Source: Clostridia bacterium | GTDB taxonomy: Bacteria > Bacillota > Clostridia > Oscillospirales > Acutalibacteraceae | NCBI GenBank assembly: GCA_017631955.1 | Contig: JAGBSJ010000038.1 | Span: 1-38,922 of the forward strand | DNA: 38,922 nucleotides | Reading direction: 5' to 3' | Shown here: piece by piece, positions 23,567 to 32,308 of the stretch | Layout of the letters: each line of letters opens with the position of its first letter | How positions within the stretch are numbered: the stretch's first letter is position 1 | Position numbers and translations under genes: made by a program | The notes under the pieces: model-generated | Databases searched by the model: none | What the model saw: the letters and a program-made list of their open reading frames with translations, nothing else | Told to the model about the DNA's origin: nothing

Positions 23567-23616
23567 TAATGCTTTAAGTTAGTCTTTGATTACTAATGAA
23601 TATAGGAGGTTATATT

Positions 23617-24198
23617 ATGGCACTTGTACCATACGTTGTTGAACAGACAAACAGAGGGGAAAGACAGTACGATATTTTTTCAAGACTTCTCAATGATAGA
23701 ATTATCGTTTTGTCAGATGAGGTTAATGATGCAACTGCATCTTTGGTTGTTGCACAGTTACTTTATCTTGAAGGGCAAGATAGCGAAAAAGATATTTCTC
23801 TTTATATTAACAGTCCAGGCGGCTCGGTTTCTGCAGGCCTTGCAATTTATGATACAATGCAGTATATCAAATGCGATGTATCAACAATTTGTATGGGTAT
23901 GGCTGCAAGTATGGGTGCATTCCTTTTGTCTTCAGGTGCAAAAGGAAAAAGATTCGCTCTTCCTAACAGTGAAATTATGATTCATCAGCCATTAGGCGGT
24001 GCAAAAGGTCAGGCAACTGATATTAAAATTGCCGCTGAGCATATTCTCAAAACACGTGAAAAACTCAATAAAATTCTTGCTGAAAATACTGGCAAACCAA
24101 TTGAACAAATTGCTCTTGATACAGAGCGTGATAATTGGCTTTCTGCTCAGGAAGCAATGGATTACGGTATTGTAGATAAGGTTTTCTATAAGAGATAA
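23617..24198 (+). CDS. clpP: ATP-dependent Clp protease proteolytic subunit
   Basis: The barrel-forming serine protease that degrades proteins fed by ClpX or other Clp ATPases. The 193-residue protein carries the canonical triad S98 (GMAASMG), H123 (MIHQPLGG) and D172 (TERDNW). The start ATG 23617 has AGGAGGT 6 bp upstream; upstream in-frame codons lack an RBS. It precedes clpX by 11 bp. I found no CtsR heptad upstream, so heat control by CtsR is not supported here. Confidence 0.98.
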   Translation: MALVPYVVEQTNRGERQYDIFSRLLNDRIIVLSDEVNDATASLVVAQLLYLEGQDSEKDISLYINSPGGSVSAGLAIYDTMQYIKCDVSTICMGMAASMGAFLLSSGAKGKRFALPNSEIMIHQPLGGAKGQATDIKIAAEHILKTREKLNKILAENTGKPIEQIALDTERDNWLSAQEAMDYGIVDKVFYKR

Positions 24199-24209
24199 GG
24201 AGCTAATAT

Positions 24210-25523
24210 ATGGCTAGAGAAAACGATAAAGAAAGAAATGTAAGATGTTCTTTCTGCGGAAAAACTCAGGAACAAGTTGAAAAACTTATTGCAGGCCCAG
24301 GTGTTTATATTTGTGACGAATGTATTGAACTATGTATGGGTATCATCGGCGAAGGTGATGTTTCTCCTAACAGAAAAGGTGGCAAAAAAGTTAAACTTGA
24401 AGAAAAAGTTCTTCCTAAACCACAAGAAATCAAAGCGGCTCTTGATGAATATGTTGTTGGTCAAGATGCGGCTAAAAAGGTTTTAAGTGTATCAGTATAT
24501 AACCATTATAAAAGAATATATCATAGTTACGATTGCGGTGTTGAAATTCAAAAGAGTAATGTTGTTTTGTTAGGACCTACAGGTGTTGGTAAAACAGTAC
24601 TTGCACAAACCCTTGCAAAAATTATTGACGTACCTTTTGCTATTGCAGATGCTACTACTCTTACTGAAGCGGGTTATGTTGGTGAAGACGTTGAAAACAT
24701 TCTTCTTCGACTTATTCAGGCGGCTGATTATGATATTGAAAAAGCGGAACGTGGCATTATTTATGTTGATGAAATTGATAAGATTGCACGTAAAAGTGAA
24801 AATCCATCAATCACTCGTGACGTAAGTGGCGAGGGCGTTCAGCAAGCACTTCTTAAAATTCTTGAAGGCACAGTTGCAAATGTACCACCACAAGGCGGTC
24901 GTAAACATCCACAACAGGAATTTATTCAGATTGATACATCTAATATTCTCTTTATCTGTGGCGGTGCTTTTGACGGTATTGAAAAAATCGTTGAAAAGCG
25001 TGCGGGTAATTCGTCTTTAGGATTTGGCGCAGAAATCAAGAATAAAGCCGAGTTTGAACTTGAAGATGTTTATTCAAAAGTTATTGCGCAGGATTTAGTT
25101 AAGTTTGGTCTTATTCCTGAACTTGTTGGTCGTGTGCCTGTAATTACTGCGTTGCAACAGCTTTCAAAAGAAGATTTAATTAAGATTCTTTCTGAGCCGA
25201 AAAACGCTCTCTTAAAGCAATTTAAGGCACTTTTCCAGATGGATGATGTTGAACTTGAATTTACAGATGATGCGCTCATAGCAATTGCCGAAAAAACTCT
25301 CGAAAAGAAAACAGGTGCTCGTGGACTTCGTGGCATTATGGAATCTGTTCTTATGCCAATTATGTATGACACACCATCAGAGCACACAATTTCAAAAGTT
25401 ATTATTACTCGTGATTGTGTTGAAAATGGTAGCATTCCTGAAATCATCTATGATGAAAACAGAAAACCAAGTGTTCTTACTTCAAAAAACTTGGTGAAAA
25501 AAAGCAATAAAAAAGCAATATAA
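24210..25523 (+). CDS. clpX: ATP-dependent Clp protease ATP-binding subunit ClpX
   Basis: A AAA+ unfoldase that recognises substrates and threads them into ClpP. The 437-residue protein has an N-terminal C4 zinc finger (C13, C16, C35, C38), Walker A GPTGVGKT (122-129), Walker [11 protein letters not shown], the pore loop GYVGEDVE and the C-terminal [14 protein letters not shown] sensor 2. The start is ATG 24210 with AAGGAG upstream. It is cotranscribed with clpP. Confidence 0.98.
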   Translation: MARENDKERNVRCSFCGKTQEQVEKLIAGPGVYICDECIELCMGIIGEGDVSPNRKGGKKVKLEEKVLPKPQEIKAALDEYVVGQDAAKKVLSVSVYNHYKRIYHSYDCGVEIQKSNVVLLGPTGVGKTVLAQTLAKIIDVPFAIADATTLTEAGYVGEDVENILLRLIQAADYDIEKAERGIIYVDEIDKIARKSENPSITRDVSGEGVQQALLKILEGTVANVPPQGGRKHPQQEFIQIDTSNILFICGGAFDGIEKIVEKRAGNSSLGFGAEIKNKAEFELEDVYSKVIAQDLVKFGLIPELVGRVPVITALQQLSKEDLIKILSEPKNALLKQFKALFQMDDVELEFTDDALIAIAEKTLEKKTGARGLRGIMESVLMPIMYDTPSEHTISKVIITRDCVENGSIPEIIYDENRKPSVLTSKNLVKKSNKKAI

Positions 25524-25531
25524 ATAAATTG

Positions 25532-25558
25532 AGCCACAGTGTTTAGCTGTGGCTTTCT
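25532..25558 (+). terminator. Terminator after clpX
   Basis: The stem AGCCACAG/CTGTGGCT has 8 perfect pairs, a 7-nt loop and a TTTCTTA tail. The transporter start codon is only 11 bp further, so read-through must supply that gene unless another promoter exists. Confidence 0.75.
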
Positions 25559-25568
25559 TAGGTGAAAT

Positions 25569-26465
25569 ATGAAAACTAAAGCAAAATCAACTTCTTTACT
25601 CTTTTTAACCGCAATAATATGGGGCTTCGCATTTGTTGCTCAAAGAGTAGGTGCCGAATTTGTCGGTGCATTTACATTTAACGGAATCAGATTCTTACTT
25701 GGCTCTTTGTCATTGATTCCTGTTATTTTAATATTTGAAAGAGAAAAATTTGATAAATCAAAGTTTATAAAAACTCTTGTGCCTAGTATTTTGGCAGGCG
25801 TTATACTGTTTATCGCATCAACTTTACAACAGTTGGGTGTTGAGTGGACAGGCAGTGCAGGTAAAGCAGGATTTTTAACAGGTCTTTACATAGTGCTTGT
25901 ACCGATTATCAGATTTTTTGCTGGCAAAAAGACAAGCATTCTTACTTTCTTCGGCGCAATGTTTGCCCTTGTGGGTTTGTTTTTCCTTTGTATGACAGGT
26001 GATGAATTGACATTCGGTAAAGGTGATGTTGTACTTATAATAGGGGCTATTTTCTGGGCAGCACATATTCTTGTTGTTGATAAGTATGTAAATGATATAA
26101 GTCCGCTTAAATTCAGTATGATGCAGTTTTTAGTTTGCGGATTTTTAAGCATTATCTCTGCACTTTGTACCGAAACCATTGAACTTTCTGCAATTAAGAG
26201 TGCAGGAGTACCGATTCTTTATGGTGGCTTAATGTCAGTAGGTGTTGCATATACTTGCCAGATTTTAGGGCAGAAAGATGCAGACCCAACTTTTGCATCA
26301 ATAGTTTTTTCAACCGAATCTGTATTCAGTGCTATCGGTGGTGCAATCATTCTTAATGAGATTATGAGTGGCAGAGGTTATCTTGGTTGTGTTCTTATTT
26401 TTATAGGAATAGTTCTGTCACAACTTAATCTTGACTCACTTCGTAAATTAATTAAAAAATCATAA
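25569..26465 (+). CDS. EamA/DMT superfamily transporter
   Basis: A 298-residue inner-membrane protein with about ten hydrophobic helices and two EamA repeats (about 8-140 and 150-290). The N-terminal IIWGFAFVAQRVGAEFVGAF and FNGIRFLLG are typical of drug/metabolite transporters. The substrate is unknown; amino acids or nucleotide-related compounds are common in the family. ATG 25569 has TAGGTGA as RBS, overlapping the tail of the clpX terminator. Confidence 0.9.
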   Translation: MKTKAKSTSLLFLTAIIWGFAFVAQRVGAEFVGAFTFNGIRFLLGSLSLIPVILIFEREKFDKSKFIKTLVPSILAGVILFIASTLQQLGVEWTGSAGKAGFLTGLYIVLVPIIRFFAGKKTSILTFFGAMFALVGLFFLCMTGDELTFGKGDVVLIIGAIFWAAHILVVDKYVNDISPLKFSMMQFLVCGFLSIISALCTETIELSAIKSAGVPILYGGLMSVGVAYTCQILGQKDADPTFASIVFSTESVFSAIGGAIILNEIMSGRGYLGCVLIFIGIVLSQLNLDSLRKLIKKS

Positions 26466-26503
26466 ATATGCTAAAAATGACACTTTAATTACAGTTTAGT
26501 TAT

Positions 26504-26522
26504 ATTTGTTGACAAATTGTCA
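26504..26522 (+). promoter_or_regulatory. Nested palindromes over the -35 box: candidate operator
   Basis: ATTTGT-TG-ACAAAT (26504-26517) is a perfect inverted repeat. It overlaps TGACAA-A-TTGTCA (26510-26522), also perfect around a central base. Both cover the TTGACA -35 box of the sugar-transferase promoter, the place where a repressor would act. Confidence 0.5.
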
Positions 26523-26537
26523 TGTTTCAAGTAGTAT
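26509..26537 (+). promoter_or_regulatory. Promoter of the polyprenyl glycosylphosphotransferase gene
   Basis: A consensus TTGACA (26509-26514) and a moderate TAGTAT (26532-26537) are spaced by 17 bp, 43 bp before the start codon. Confidence 0.65.
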
Positions 26538-26580
26538 TAAGCTGTAATATAGATATGATTGTCCATTTTTGGAGGAATAT

Positions 26581-27951
26581 ATGAAAATCTTATTTAAGTT
26601 TCAAAAGACCATTGTGTTTCTTTTGAAAGCAACAATGTATATTTCATTGACTGCAACTTTTTTCTTGATTTTTGGAACGGAATATGAGTGGATTGTTCAT
26701 TTGTCAAGAACAACAGGTGTTACTTTTGTTACATTCTGTGTTGTTGAGGCGGCACTCGTTTCCGTTTATGGCGGTTATGCAATAGGTCGACTTAAAAGTA
26801 AACCGATTGTTACCTCATTAGCACTTGCAACTTATGTAACCGACCTTGTTACTCACTTGCAGTTGTGTATTATGAATGTTAATGAGAATAATAACGAGCA
26901 CTTCGTGTATGAGTCACCACATCTCCTTGCTCTTGTAATGTTGATTCAGGGCTTGTTGATTGTTTTCTTTACCTATTTTGGCAATTATGTGTATTTCTCA
27001 ATTAATCCGCCGGAAAGATGTTGTGTAATCACAAGTTCTGAACATTCACTTAACAACATTATGCCAAAAATCAGAAGATATAAAAAGCAGTATAATGTTA
27101 CAGATATGATTCATTACAGTTCAGATAATGTGTTTGACATTATAAACGCTTGTGATACCGTATTTCTGTATGACGTACCAACAAAAGAAAAATCATTGTT
27201 GAATGAATATTGTTACGCTAAAAATAAGAACATCTATTTCAATTTTGAAATGGATAATGTGGTAATGCTTGGCGCTAAAACTGCAATTCTTGATGATAAA
27301 CCATTGGTGTCGGCGGTTGTTCGTGATTTAACATTTGAACAAAGATTTATTAAACGTTTAATGGATATTGTAATTTCAGGAGTTGGTCTTGTAGTTTGTG
27401 GACCATTAATGCTTGTTTGTGCAGCTATGATTAAAGCGGAAGATGGCGGACATGTATTCTTTCGTCAATTAAGAGCAACAAAAGGCGGTAAACTCTTCAA
27501 TGTTTACAAATTCCGTACTATGAGTGAACAGAATTCTGAAAATCGTTCAGTTACTGACGATGACGATAGAATCACAAAAGTCGGTAAAATTTTAAGAAAA
27601 TTCCGTATTGACGAATTGCCACAGTTAATCAATATTTTCAAAGGTGAAATGAGTGTAGTTGGTCCTCGTCCTGAAATGGTTGAGAATGTAGATAAATATA
27701 CTCAGGAATTACCAGAATTCTCATACAGATTAAGAGTAAAAGGTGGTTTAACAGGATTCGCACAGATTGCGGGCAAATACAATACTTCACCTAAAGATAA
27801 ACTTGTACTCGACCTTATGTATATTGAAAAATATAGTTTGTGGCTTGACTTCAAACTTATTATGCAAACTGTAACTGTATTGCTTAGAGCAGGTGACAGT
27901 ACAAAAGCATTTGGAAAATCGGAAAATAAATATCATTTTACTGAAAAATAA
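26581..27951 (+). CDS. Polyprenyl-phosphate sugar phosphotransferase (exopolysaccharide initiating enzyme)
   Basis: Transfers a sugar-1-phosphate from a nucleotide sugar to undecaprenyl phosphate, the first step in capsule or exopolysaccharide synthesis. The 456-residue protein has four N-terminal helices (about 8-30, 44-65, 77-97, 115-138), a central soluble domain and the C-terminal bacterial sugar-transferase domain (about 257-440). That domain shows KRLMDIVISGVGL, KFRTM (310-314), RIDELPQL (342-349) and VVGPRPEM (359-366). The start ATG 26581 has GGAGGA close upstream. No other polysaccharide genes are adjacent. The sugar cannot be predicted. Confidence 0.93.
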   Translation: MKILFKFQKTIVFLLKATMYISLTATFFLIFGTEYEWIVHLSRTTGVTFVTFCVVEAALVSVYGGYAIGRLKSKPIVTSLALATYVTDLVTHLQLCIMNVNENNNEHFVYESPHLLALVMLIQGLLIVFFTYFGNYVYFSINPPERCCVITSSEHSLNNIMPKIRRYKKQYNVTDMIHYSSDNVFDIINACDTVFLYDVPTKEKSLLNEYCYAKNKNIYFNFEMDNVVMLGAKTAILDDKPLVSAVVRDLTFEQRFIKRLMDIVISGVGLVVCGPLMLVCAAMIKAEDGGHVFFRQLRATKGGKLFNVYKFRTMSEQNSENRSVTDDDDRITKVGKILRKFRIDELPQLINIFKGEMSVVGPRPEMVENVDKYTQELPEFSYRLRVKGGLTGFAQIAGKYNTSPKDKLVLDLMYIEKYSLWLDFKLIMQTVTVLLRAGDSTKAFGKSENKYHFTEK

Positions 27952-27976
27952 GGGCTTTTTAAGTCCTTATTTTTTT
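27944..27976 (+). terminator. Terminator overlapping the stop codon of the sugar-transferase gene
   Basis: The stem ATAAGGGC/GTCCTTAT has 8 pairs (one G-U), further A/T pairs outside, a 7-nt loop and TTTTTTT. The TAA stop lies within its left arm. Confidence 0.85.
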
Positions 27977-27984
27977 CATTGTTA

Positions 27985-28013
27985 TTGTTTATATGTTTAA
28001 TTTGTGTTATACT
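27985..28013 (+). promoter_or_regulatory. Promoter of the LCP-transglutaminase-folate unit
   Basis: TTGTTT and TATACT are spaced by 17 bp, with TG one base before the -10. It lies 30 bp before ATG 28044 and rules out the longer upstream start at 27993. Confidence 0.65.
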
Positions 28014-28043
28014 ACTTTAGATATTAAACTTTTTGGTGTTAAA

Positions 28044-28889
28044 ATGAAAAATAAGAACTTGTTTATAGAAAATAATGTAAAAAAATCTACAATTAAATAT
28101 TTTGTTATTTCTTTTGCGGTGTTTATTTTGTTACTTGCTGGGTTTTCTGTTGTTTTGTTTATGCGTTCTCTTGATTATGATATCTCAAACCTTGTTGAAA
28201 ATTCATCAACAACCACAACTGAATTAACACAAGGGGAAGAAGCAATCACATACTCTGTAAATAATTTAAGCGGTAAATCGAATATTCTTTTTATTATTGA
28301 AGAACAAGATGGTGTGGATTTCTTGTGTGTAGTATCGACTGATTTTGACAATAAATCGATGAAAGTGAAATGCATTGATGGTGGTGAAAATGTTTTATAT
28401 AACGGTAAAACGTTAAGAATCAGTAGCGTTTATTCTACGGATTATGAGCGTGGTATTAAAAATTTCTTGCTTGATGACTATGGCGTTGATATTGACAAAT
28501 ATGTGATTTTTGATAAAAAGCAGTTCAAAGAAGTGCTTAATTTGTTTGATGGATTTACTATTGATGTTAAAAATGATGTAGATTATAAGTCGCAGGATTT
28601 TAAATTATCTCTTTCATCCGGTGTGCAGGAACTTTCACCTGATATGACATACAAGTATTTACAGATAAGTGATAACGACACAAGAGAAAGTATTATCTGT
28701 AACGTTATAAGGTCAGTACTAGTCGAGAAATATATCAATGATTCCGAGGATTTATTTACATCATTTGTGAATTCTTGTAAAACAGATATATCTGTTATCG
28801 ATTACTCTAATTCTGTTGATACTTTAAAAACATATTGCTATGCTGATGATAAGTTTTATCCTGAAATAATGAAAAAGGGTGATAATTAA
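28044..28889 (+). CDS. LytR-CpsA-Psr (LCP)-like membrane protein, apparently degenerate
   Basis: LCP enzymes attach wall teichoic acids or capsule to peptidoglycan. This 281-residue protein has one membrane helix (about 17-40), a Ser/Thr linker and an outer domain whose pattern follows LCP: NILFIIEEQ, LCVVSTDFDNKSMKVKCI, then DKYVIFDKKQFKEVLNLFDG and a closing SSGVQELSPDMTYKYLQISD. The invariant PRDT arginine and the RxxRQ-like basic stretch of active LCP proteins are missing (it reads CIDGGEN and DNDTRESII), so transfer activity is doubtful. The RBS is weak (TTGGTGTT). Its stop overlaps the next gene by 1 bp. Assignment to LCP is by my pattern reading and is moderate. Confidence 0.65.
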   Translation: MKNKNLFIENNVKKSTIKYFVISFAVFILLLAGFSVVLFMRSLDYDISNLVENSSTTTTELTQGEEAITYSVNNLSGKSNILFIIEEQDGVDFLCVVSTDFDNKSMKVKCIDGGENVLYNGKTLRISSVYSTDYERGIKNFLLDDYGVDIDKYVIFDKKQFKEVLNLFDGFTIDVKNDVDYKSQDFKLSLSSGVQELSPDMTYKYLQISDNDTRESIICNVIRSVLVEKYINDSEDLFTSFVNSCKTDISVIDYSNSVDTLKTYCYADDKFYPEIMKKGDN

Positions 28890-30064
28890 TGAAAAAACTA
28901 TTTAAGATTTTCATTGCAATTTGTGTAATGATAATCTTTTACAATTGTTTCAAAATTGCATCCTATGAAATGAAAGAGAAAGCTCTTGAGGACTCTATAA
29001 ACGCAGACCAATATACAACTGAAGAATATAATGAATTCCAAAAAGAACTTCAGAAAAAAAGCTTTTACTATTATCATAATTTGCCCGAAGAATTGAAAGA
29101 TTCATACATTTCATTGTATTTTTCTGCACTTGATTTTGATGAGAAATGTAAAGTTCGCCTTAATGAAGAAGAAATGAAAACTGTTATTGATGCGGTTATT
29201 TTAGATAATTCAGAATTATTTTGGTTAACTGGTAATTATAATTATACCGTTTATAGCGATTATGTTGAAATTGCTCATAAATACAGATTAAAAGAAAATG
29301 AAGCCGAAAAAATATCTGACCAACTTGAGAAGAAGATTGATGGTATAGTTTCAGATATGCCACAATACTATACACAGTTTGAAAAAGAATTATACTTGCA
29401 TGATTATGTTTGTGATAATGCAGTTTATGATAGAGAAACTTTAAATTTTGAAGGTCAGACCGCATATGGTGCCTTGTTAAATGGCAAAACGGTATGTGAG
29501 GGTTATGCAAGAGCAGTCCAAATGCTTCTTGATGAGGTTGGAATAAAAAACTATCTCATTGTTGGCGAGGCATCTACTGGTAATGAGGATGAGTTGCATA
29601 TGTGGAATGTTGTGCAGATAGACGGTTACAATTATCACTTGGATGCAACATGGAATGACGGTGCATTTACAGATGCACAAGGGTACTTTTATTTCAATGT
29701 TACAGATTCATACATAAAGCGTACTCATAGCAATTTTAATGTAGAAAACAATAATTGCGTTTATGAGATGGCGAATTATTTCAAAATGAAAAACACTTCT
29801 GTCAAGGTGTTTACTGGCTTTTCAGGGTTAGTTGATGCTACTGCCAATATACTGAGAACAGGTGAAAATTCAGTTGAGTTTGTATTTGAAAATAGTAGCG
29901 ATTATAAACGGGCAGTTGCTGAAATAGATAATCAAAATAAATTTTTTGATTATGTTGATAAATCCGTAAGAAAAAGCGGAAGAAATCTTCGTGAAGATAA
30001 AGTTTCTTACAGTACTGTTGACAGATATTATTATATAACAATTACTTTTGATGAGGTTAATTAA
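28889..30064 (+). CDS. Membrane-anchored transglutaminase-like protein
   Basis: A 391-residue protein with an N-terminal membrane anchor (about 5-20), a helical region, and a transglutaminase-like cysteine-protease fold. The triad is C203 in [10 protein letters not shown]237 in LHMWNVV and D252 in [10 protein letters not shown]-terminal domain of about 90 residues follows and is unassigned. Such proteins act outside the cell on peptide or wall substrates, but the reaction (cross-linking or proteolysis) is unknown. It is coupled to the LCP-like gene by TAATG and lies 1 bp before folE. Confidence 0.9.
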   Translation: MKKLFKIFIAICVMIIFYNCFKIASYEMKEKALEDSINADQYTTEEYNEFQKELQKKSFYYYHNLPEELKDSYISLYFSALDFDEKCKVRLNEEEMKTVIDAVILDNSELFWLTGNYNYTVYSDYVEIAHKYRLKENEAEKISDQLEKKIDGIVSDMPQYYTQFEKELYLHDYVCDNAVYDRETLNFEGQTAYGALLNGKTVCEGYARAVQMLLDEVGIKNYLIVGEASTGNEDELHMWNVVQIDGYNYHLDATWNDGAFTDAQGYFYFNVTDSYIKRTHSNFNVENNNCVYEMANYFKMKNTSVKVFTGFSGLVDATANILRTGENSVEFVFENSSDYKRAVAEIDNQNKFFDYVDKSVRKSGRNLREDKVSYSTVDRYYYITITFDEVN

Positions 30065-30065
30065 T

Positions 30066-30629
30066 ATGGATAAGCAAAGAATTGAAAATGCATTTCGCGA
30101 AATATTGTTAGCAATAGGCGAGGACCCTGACAGAGAAGGTCTTCAAGAAACCCCAAAACGAGTTGCAAATATGTATGAAGAAATTTTTTCAGGACTTAAT
30201 GAAGACCCTGCAAAGCATCTTAAAATGTTTCGCGAAGGTCAGAGTGATGAAATTGTAATTGTTCGTGATATTCCTATGTATTCAATGTGCGAGCATCATT
30301 TTTTACCGTTTGTAGGTAAAGCACACATTGCTTATATTCCTAATGATGAAGGTCTTGTAATAGGACTTTCAAAACTTGCAAGAATAGTAAACTCTTATGC
30401 TCGTCGTCCACAATTACAAGAGCGTTTAACTGCACAGATTGCAGATTTTATTCAAGATTCAATGAATCCCAAAGGCGTTGCAGTAGTTGTTGAAGCGGAG
30501 CATTTGTGTATGACAATGCGTGGAATAAAAGCGGCTGGTTCAAAAACACAAACATCAGCATTAAGAGGTTCGATGAGAAAGGATGCACGAACAAGAGCCG
30601 AAGTAATGACTCTGTTGGGAATAAAATGA
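30066..30629 (+). CDS. folE: GTP cyclohydrolase I
   Basis: Converts GTP to dihydroneopterin triphosphate, the first step of folate synthesis. The 187-residue protein has zinc ligands C75 and H78 in [10 protein letters not shown] and C148 in EHLCMTMRG, plus [13 protein letters not shown] 30066 is chosen with GAGGT 8 bp upstream, located in the end of the transglutaminase gene. The stop overlaps folP (ATGA). Confidence 0.97.
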   Translation: MDKQRIENAFREILLAIGEDPDREGLQETPKRVANMYEEIFSGLNEDPAKHLKMFREGQSDEIVIVRDIPMYSMCEHHFLPFVGKAHIAYIPNDEGLVIGLSKLARIVNSYARRPQLQERLTAQIADFIQDSMNPKGVAVVVEAEHLCMTMRGIKAAGSKTQTSALRGSMRKDARTRAEVMTLLGIK

Positions 30630-31453
30630 TTTTTTCGGGAAAAGATTTTAGTTTCGAATTAGGCAAAAAAACGTATGTTATGGGAATTCTTAATGTTACA
30701 AAGGATTCCTTTGCTGATGGCGGAAAATACAATACACCTCAAAAGGCAAAAGAGCACGTTGAAGAAATGCTTTTACAAGGGGCAGATATAATTGATATCG
30801 GCGCTCAGTCAACAAGACCTGACAGTCAACTTGTAAGTGCTGAAGAAGAACTTGAAATTATTAAGCAGTATTTACCATATCTTTCAAATGAGTTTAGTTG
30901 TGTAATTTCTGTTGATACATTCTACCCGGAAGTTGCAGAATACGCTTTGAACAATGGCGCATCAATAATCAATGATGTAAGTGGTGTGTTTAACGAAAAA
31001 ATGGCAAACTTGGTCAAGAAATATGATTGTGGCTGGATTGTAATGCACACAGGCGGTGGCAATGCAAACATTGTACCTGAATACAAAAATACTGTAACTG
31101 AAGATGTAATTGAGTTTTTTGACAATGTTCTTGATAAGTGTGATAAAATGAACATTCCGCATAAAAATATTATGCTTGATATTGGCGTGGGGTTTGGTAA
31201 AACTTATGAGCAGAATATTGAAGTAATAAAGAATCTTGCTAGAATAAAACGTGATAATGTTGCACTGTTGACCGCGTTATCACTTAAACGAGTTGTGGGT
31301 GCTGCAACCAATACAGAAAATGACGAAAAATTATTTGGTACAATATCTGCAAATTCATTAGCAATAGCAAACGGTACCGATTTTATTCGCGTTCATAATG
31401 TTAAAGAAAATGTTTTAGGTGCAAAAATGGCAGATGCATTAGTGAGGAATTAA
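30626..31453 (+). CDS. folP: Dihydropteroate synthase
   Basis: Joins dihydropterin pyrophosphate to p-aminobenzoate; the target of sulfonamides. The 275-residue TIM-barrel protein has [14 protein letters not shown] (20-33) and DIGAQSTRP for the pyrophosphate site, and [14 protein letters not shown] and DVSG further on. The frame is open further upstream inside folE, but ATG 30626 in the ATGA overlap is the natural start. Typical DHPS motifs read TPDSF here as TKDSF. Confidence 0.96.
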   Translation: MIFSGKDFSFELGKKTYVMGILNVTKDSFADGGKYNTPQKAKEHVEEMLLQGADIIDIGAQSTRPDSQLVSAEEELEIIKQYLPYLSNEFSCVISVDTFYPEVAEYALNNGASIINDVSGVFNEKMANLVKKYDCGWIVMHTGGGNANIVPEYKNTVTEDVIEFFDNVLDKCDKMNIPHKNIMLDIGVGFGKTYEQNIEVIKNLARIKRDNVALLTALSLKRVVGAATNTENDEKLFGTISANSLAIANGTDFIRVHNVKENVLGAKMADALVRN

Positions 31454-31454
31454 T

Positions 31455-31817
31455 ATGGACAAGGTTATAGTTAAAGATTTAGAATTATTCTGTTATCATG
31501 GAGTAAATCCTGAAGAAAAAGTTGATGGACAAGTTTTTGTTTTTGATATTGAAGCAGGTGTAGACTTATCAAAACCATGTGAATCTGATAATGTTGATGA
31601 TACAGTTAGTTATGCAAAAATCATTAAAACAGTTAGTCGCGTTGCACAAAGTGAAAAGAATGATTTAATTGAACGTGTTGCACAAAGGGTAGTAGACGAA
31701 TTGTTTAAAGAGTTCGAAAAAATTGAAACTCTTAAAATTACACTAAAAAAACCACAAGCACCAATTAAAGCAGATTTTAATTTTGTTGCGGTTGAAATTG
31801 AAAGGTCAAGAAAATGA
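31455..31817 (+). CDS. folB: Dihydroneopterin aldolase
   Basis: Cleaves dihydroneopterin to 6-hydroxymethyldihydropterin and glycolaldehyde. The 120-residue protein has FCYHGVNPEEK near the N-terminus and the catalytic lysine in KKPQAPIKADF. It starts 1 bp after folP and overlaps folK by 4 bp. Confidence 0.96.
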   Translation: MDKVIVKDLELFCYHGVNPEEKVDGQVFVFDIEAGVDLSKPCESDNVDDTVSYAKIIKTVSRVAQSEKNDLIERVAQRVVDELFKEFEKIETLKITLKKPQAPIKADFNFVAVEIERSRK

Positions 31818-32299
31818 TTGCATATTTAGGAATTGGTACAAATATTGGTGACCGTTTACAAAATTTAATTGATACAGTTGAAGCGTTAAATTTGCTGCCG
31901 TTAACTAAAGTTGTTGAAATTTCAAGTGTTTATGAAACAGCACCTGTTGGGTATGCAAATCAGGACGATTTTCTTAATATTGTAGTTGCAGTTTCAACAG
32001 ATTTGAACGCTCATAATCTTTTAGGCGCCGCTTTGGGTATTGAAGCGTGTATGGGCAGAATCAGAACAATCAAAAATGGTCCGCGTATTATTGATGTGGA
32101 TTTGCTTATGTATGAGAATGAAAAAATAGATTCACTTACACTTGCTTTACCTCATCCGCGAATGCTTGAACGTAATTTTGTTATTAAACCTTTGCTTGAT
32201 TTGAATTTAGATAAATCTTTTTATTCAGGAGAGAAACTTGAAGATTTACTTACTGATGACGGTGTAAGTTTTTATTGTGATAATAAGTGTTTTTATTGA
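31814..32299 (+). CDS. folK: 2-amino-4-hydroxy-6-hydroxymethyldihydropteridine pyrophosphokinase
   Basis: Adds pyrophosphate to hydroxymethyldihydropterin, the substrate of FolP. The 161-residue protein starts with LGIGTNIGDR and has the signature GPRIIDVDLLMYEN and LPHPRMLERNFVIKPL. Its start ATG lies in the folB stop (ATGA). The enzyme removing triphosphate from the FolE product, and folC, are not in the window. Confidence 0.96.
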   Translation: MIAYLGIGTNIGDRLQNLIDTVEALNLLPLTKVVEISSVYETAPVGYANQDDFLNIVVAVSTDLNAHNLLGAALGIEACMGRIRTIKNGPRIIDVDLLMYENEKIDSLTLALPHPRMLERNFVIKPLLDLNLDKSFYSGEKLEDLLTDDGVSFYCDNKCFY

Positions 32300-32308
32300 T
32301 GGTGGGTT

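Noticed and set aside
23503-23616. CtsR operator upstream of clpP
   Set aside because: I looked for the GGTCAAA heptad repeat on both strands and found none.
25070-25447. Minus-strand open frame of 125 codons inside clpX
   Set aside because: No RBS and no recognisable protein; a shadow of clpX.
969-25558. Shared hairpin core AGCCACAG/CTGTGGCT at 969-992 and 25532-25554 as a dispersed repeat
   Set aside because: Both are ordinary intrinsic terminators with different lengths and loops; two copies of an 8-bp core are not enough for a repeat family.
27993-28043. Upstream start for the LCP-like protein
   Set aside because: It would begin before or within the -10 box of the visible promoter; ATG 28044 is downstream of the expected transcript start.
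30506-30625. Longer folP start inside folE
   Set aside because: There is no DHPS-like sequence in the extension, and the ATGA overlap at 30626 is a typical coupled start.
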